A DNA stretch of 8,641 bases from an uncultured Bacteroidales bacterium (GTDB taxonomy: Bacteria > Bacteroidota > Bacteroidia > Bacteroidales > UBA932), in assembly GCA_902461985.1 (NCBI GenBank), contig CABQAB010000073.1, forward strand, positions 1 to 8,641, given 5' to 3'. A program made the translations under genes and the position numbers. The notes beneath the pieces were generated by a model, which saw only the letters and a program-made list of their open reading frames with translations, did no database searches and had not been told where the DNA came from. Shown here piece by piece: positions 6,532 to 8,641 of the stretch. Position 1 is the first letter of the stretch. Every line of letters begins with the position of its first letter.

Positions 6532-6665
6532 TAGAAAAGTTCAGAAAAAGTTTGTCGAAAGAGAAAATATGTTTTTGGGAAAATCCGTGTTTCGCCACCG
6601 TATGCCGGTTTCTACCTGACAATTTCCTGATTTCAGTAAAACAGCATGGAGAAATCGCGAATTCG

Positions 6666-6696
6666 TTGGATTTAATGACGGCATTGTCCATATTTG
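6666..6696 (+). promoter_or_regulatory. Candidate promoter of the zinc-ribbon gene
   Basis: CATATTTG at 6689-6696 matches the TAnnTTTG box at seven of eight informative positions if the free positions are counted; only the first T is missing. A TTG at 6666-6668 lies 20 bp upstream, the right spacing for a -33 element. This would give a leader of about 45-50 nt before the ATG at 6750. It is a moderate match only. Confidence 0.35.
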
Positions 6697-6736
6697 CCGC
6701 TAATCGAAAATGAAAGGCGGCGGGGTGTTTAAAGAG

Positions 6737-6743
6737 AAGGAGG
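6737..6743 (+). promoter_or_regulatory. Strong Shine-Dalgarno sequence deciding the zinc-ribbon start
   Basis: AAGGAGG is spaced 6 nt from the ATG at 6750, selecting it over the in-frame Met10 and Met14 codons. Such a complete Shine-Dalgarno is uncommon in Bacteroidetes, where most genes, including the M3 peptidase in this window, use AT-rich leaders instead. Confidence 0.75.
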
Positions 6744-6749
6744 CAGGAT

Positions 6750-7142
6750 ATGTCTTATAAGCAGCTGGGGCAGGCTATGTCCTACGGGATGAATGATGGG
6801 GAGAAACATTGTCTTGAATGTGGGGATCTGATGCCGTACGGGAGACCGGACAAGACTTTCTGCAGCATAAAGTGCAAGAACAGACATTATTATGAGCATC
6901 ATGCGAACGGGCGTTTTACGAGGACCCGTGTCGATGCGATCCTTGCCAGGAACTATTCTCTGTTGCTTGAACTTGTTGAGGATAATGTGGAAAGCATGGA
7001 TTTACAGACGCTGACGATGAAGGGTTTCAAGCCGGAATACCTGACCTATCACAAGTCTGGCCGTTACTATTCGGAATGTGCCTGCTTCGACATACGCTAC
7101 AGGCAGACCCGCATGAGAGTCTATGGCCTGGAAAAGTTGTGA
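6750..7142 (+). CDS. Small zinc-ribbon protein of unknown function
   Basis: A 130-residue soluble protein with no signal peptide or membrane segment. Residues 21-42 form a treble-clef-like zinc site, C21-x2-C24-G ... GRPDKTF-C38-x3-C42, followed by KNRHYYEHH. I recall the pattern CxxCG ... GR.DK.FCS..C.N from small uncharacterised Bacteroidetes proteins. The remainder (about 55-130) has a helical stretch (RTRVDAILARNYSLLLELVEDN), then MKGFKPEYLTYHKSGRYYSECACFDIRYRQ near 90-118, which reads as a small beta-containing domain with two more cysteines (110, 112). The N-terminal motif suggests zinc, and the basic charge around it would suit nucleic-acid binding, but no function is established. The start is set by a strong Shine-Dalgarno sequence. 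It stands alone between a divergent gene and a separately promoted peptidase gene, so context gives little help. Confidence 0.75.
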   Translation: MSYKQLGQAMSYGMNDGEKHCLECGDLMPYGRPDKTFCSIKCKNRHYYEHHANGRFTRTRVDAILARNYSLLLELVEDNVESMDLQTLTMKGFKPEYLTYHKSGRYYSECACFDIRYRQTRMRVYGLEKL

Positions 7143-7161
7143 GGGTAAAGTCAAAATAAAT

Positions 7162-7193
7162 TTTGTCTTTGCGACCGTCTTTCACTATTTTTG
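7162..7193 (+). promoter_or_regulatory. Bacteroidetes -33/-7 promoter of the M3 peptidase gene
   Basis: TTTG at 7162-7165, a spacer of exactly 20 bp, then TATTTTTG at 7186-7193: both boxes match the Bacteroidetes consensus (TTTG and TAnnTTTG). Transcription should start near 7198-7201, giving a leader of about 30 nt with no Shine-Dalgarno. The promoter starts 20 bp after the zinc-ribbon stop codon, with no intervening terminator hairpin. Confidence 0.75.
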
Positions 7194-7228
7194 TAGGATT
7201 AAGTGAGTCAGTGAGAAATTATTGTTAT

Positions 7229-8641
7229 ATGAAAAAATACATTGTCACAGCAGCCGTGATGCTGCCCCTTATCGTTTCTTGTAAAATGGAAAACCCGCTT
7301 TTGACTGAATCGGCACTGCCTTTCGGTGCGCCTCAGTTTGACAAAATCAAAAATGAGCATTATCTGCCTGCATTCGAGCAGGGCATAAAGGAGATGAGAG
7401 AGGAAATCGACGCAATAGCGTCCAATCCCGAGGCTCCGGACTTTGAGAACACAATCGAGGCTATGGAATATGCCGGAGAAACTCTCGACAGGGTCTCTTC
7501 CATATTCTTCAACCTCATGGAAGCCGATGTGAATGAGGAAATGCAGCAGATTGCGGAACAGGTGTCTCCGAAACTGACTGAAATTTCCCTGTACGTGAAT
7601 CTGAACGAGAAACTTTTCGAGCGAGTTAAGGCCGTATATGATGCCAAAGACAGTCTCGGTCTCGAAAAAGACCAGCTCAGGCTGTTGGAGAACACCTATG
7701 AATCCTTCGTGCGCAACGGAGCCAACCTCAAGGGAGAGGACAAGGAGGAATTCAGCCGGGTGTCGGAAGAACTGTCCCTCACCTCCCTCGCTTTCAGCAA
7801 GAACCTTTTAGCTGCCAACAATGCCTTCACGCTTCAGATTGCCGACAGTGCAGATCTGGCAGGGTTGCCTGCGTACGTGGTCGAGGCTGCCGCTGCGACT
7901 GCCGCCGAGAAATCCATGGACGGCTGGGTGTTCACTCTTGACTATCCGAGCTATTCGCCTTTCATGAAATACTGCGATTCCCGTGAACTCCGCCGTCAGA
8001 TGTATGTGGCCTATAATTCCCGGGCGGTTTCGGGGGAATACTCCAACCAGGACAATATAAAGAAACTTGTAGATCTGCGTATCAGAAAGGCCAATCTGCT
8101 CGGCTATGGGACATACGCGGATTATGCGCTCGAAGACCGTATGGCAAAGGATACAAAGACGGTCAATGATTTCCTCGCGGAACTCGTGGAACCGTCACTT
8201 CCATACGCTAAGGCTGATGTTCGCAAAGTCACAGAATATGCCCGCAAGAACGGTTTTGATTCGGACAGGCTCATGCCATGGGACTTCTCCTACTGGTCGG
8301 AAAAACTCCAGAAAGCCGAGTATGACCTCAGCGAGGAGATTCTGAAGCCATATTTCAAACTGGAGAACTGCATAGACGCGGTGTTCTCGCTCGCTCACCG
8401 GCTTTATGGAATCGATTTCGTGGAAAGGAAAGACATCCCCGGTTACCATAAAGACGTGAGGGTATATGAAGTTACGGACGGGAACGGAGAGCATCTGGCA
8501 TTGTTCTATGCGGACTTTTTCCCTCGCGCGAGCAAAAGAGGCGGTGCCTGGATGACCGAATTCCGTGGCCAGAGCATACGCAACGGTGTGGAACGCAGGC
8601 CTTTCATAAGCATAGTCACCAATTTCAGCAAGCCTACGGCT
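7229..8641 (+). CDS. M3-family metallopeptidase lipoprotein (Dcp-like peptidyl-dipeptidase), 3' end missing
   Basis: 471 codons are open from the ATG at 7229 to the last base, with no stop, so the gene continues beyond the window. M3 enzymes of the Dcp type remove dipeptides from the C-termini of oligopeptides using one zinc. The signal peptide MKKYIVTAAVMLPLIVSC ends in a lipobox with Cys18, so the product should be periplasmic or surface lipoprotein. Family features: the helical N-terminal part beginning PFGAPQFDKIKNEHYLPAFEQGI, LRRQMYVAYNSRA in the middle, RIRKANLLGYGTYADYAL, and the DFFPRASKRGGAWM block around residues 429-442, which in Dcp proteins shortly precedes the HExxH zinc site. 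That site would fall a few tens of residues past the window end, so catalytic competence cannot be verified. Full length is probably near 690-710 residues. Related thimet or oligopeptidase F subfamilies are less likely given the KRGGAWM block. Confidence 0.9.
   Translation, partial: MKKYIVTAAVMLPLIVSCKMENPLLTESALPFGAPQFDKIKNEHYLPAFEQGIKEMREEIDAIASNPEAPDFENTIEAMEYAGETLDRVSSIFFNLMEADVNEEMQQIAEQVSPKLTEISLYVNLNEKLFERVKAVYDAKDSLGLEKDQLRLLENTYESFVRNGANLKGEDKEEFSRVSEELSLTSLAFSKNLLAANNAFTLQIADSADLAGLPAYVVEAAAATAAEKSMDGWVFTLDYPSYSPFMKYCDSRELRRQMYVAYNSRAVSGEYSNQDNIKKLVDLRIRKANLLGYGTYADYALEDRMAKDTKTVNDFLAELVEPSLPYAKADVRKVTEYARKNGFDSDRLMPWDFSYWSEKLQKAEYDLSEEILKPYFKLENCIDAVFSLAHRLYGIDFVERKDIPGYHKDVRVYEVTDGNGEHLALFYADFFPRASKRGGAWMTEFRGQSIRNGVERRPFISIVTNFSKPTA

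Larger units (their letters stand above)
6304..6749. other. Divergent intergenic region, AT-rich core, no convincing gene
   Basis: 446 bp between the leftward SSB-family gene and the rightward zinc-ribbon gene. The SSB-proximal part (6304-6415) has ordinary composition and short palindromes: an inverted repeat at 6334-6355, and ATAAGACGTCATAT at 6369-6382, which is symmetric apart from one pair. The part from about 6416 to 6700 is much richer in A and T and contains the T-tract repeats listed separately. One frame stays open on the + strand (6309-6713), but it has only a TTG start, an unnatural excess of Phe from T runs and no ribosome-binding site, so it is not called as a gene. No clear SSB promoter was found. 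Confidence 0.6.

Noticed and set aside
6494..6691. A 65-codon frame on the - strand in the AT-rich block.
   Set aside because: It is the antisense image of the repeat region, with no plausible leader or motif.
6309..6713. A 134-codon open frame on the + strand in the intergenic region.
   Set aside because: It has only a TTG start, no ribosome-binding site, a Phe-rich composition caused by T tracts and no recognisable domain.
7151..7165. A CAAAAT/ATTTTG symmetric stretch after the zinc-ribbon gene, considered as a terminator.
   Set aside because: The two halves are separated by only two bases and are pure A/T apart from the ends, so no stable RNA hairpin is possible; the bases instead form part of the next promoter.
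1..8641. CRISPR arrays, tRNA or rRNA genes, transposases and prophage genes.
   Set aside because: No regularly spaced repeats, no cloverleaf-like segments and no such coding motifs were seen on either strand.

Overview
The window looks like a chromosomal piece from a member of the Bacteroidales; the genus cannot be fixed from this sequence. The reasons are an adjacent SusC/SusD-type pair, lipoproteins with short Bacteroidetes-style signal peptides, AT-rich leaders that mostly lack Shine-Dalgarno sequences, and two promoters that match the Bacteroidetes -7 box TAnnTTTG exactly. No tRNA, rRNA, CRISPR array, transposase, integrase or phage gene was seen.

Layout. (1) Positions 2-2810, + strand: the 3' end of a SusC-like TonB-dependent transporter gene, a complete SusD-like lipoprotein gene, and a third surface-lipoprotein gene of unknown binding specificity. 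This is the end of a nutrient (probably glycan) uptake operon, closed by a strong hairpin at 2828-2877. No degradative enzyme gene lies in the visible part, so the substrate cannot be named. (2) Positions 2903-5848, - strand: a tight two-gene redox operon. The first gene encodes a membrane protein that joins a NapH-like quinol-oxidase-type half to a NapG-like multi-ferredoxin half, with a twin-arginine signal in the middle of the chain. The second encodes an aldo/keto reductase with a C-terminal 2x[4Fe-4S] domain and its own twin-arginine plus lipobox signal. Together they suggest an electron route from the membrane quinol pool to an unknown carbonyl-type substrate on the outer face of the inner membrane. 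The promoter carries a perfect 8-6-8 palindrome that overlaps the -7 box, a likely operator. (3) Positions 5974-6303, - strand: a short SSB-family OB-fold protein without an acidic C-terminal tip, followed by a hairpin. (4) Positions 6304-6749: a divergent intergenic region with an AT-rich core and a 17-bp direct repeat. (5) Positions 6750-7142, + strand: a small zinc-ribbon protein of unknown function with an unusually strong Shine-Dalgarno sequence. (6) Position 7229 to the window end, + strand: the N-terminal two thirds of a lipoprotein M3-family peptidyl-dipeptidase (Dcp-like) behind a textbook Bacteroidetes promoter.

The most interesting part is the redox operon with its internal Tat signal, exported aldo/keto reductase and palindromic operator. 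Function, substrate and regulation there are inferences from motifs and context. Whether the gene pair is already described elsewhere could not be checked here.
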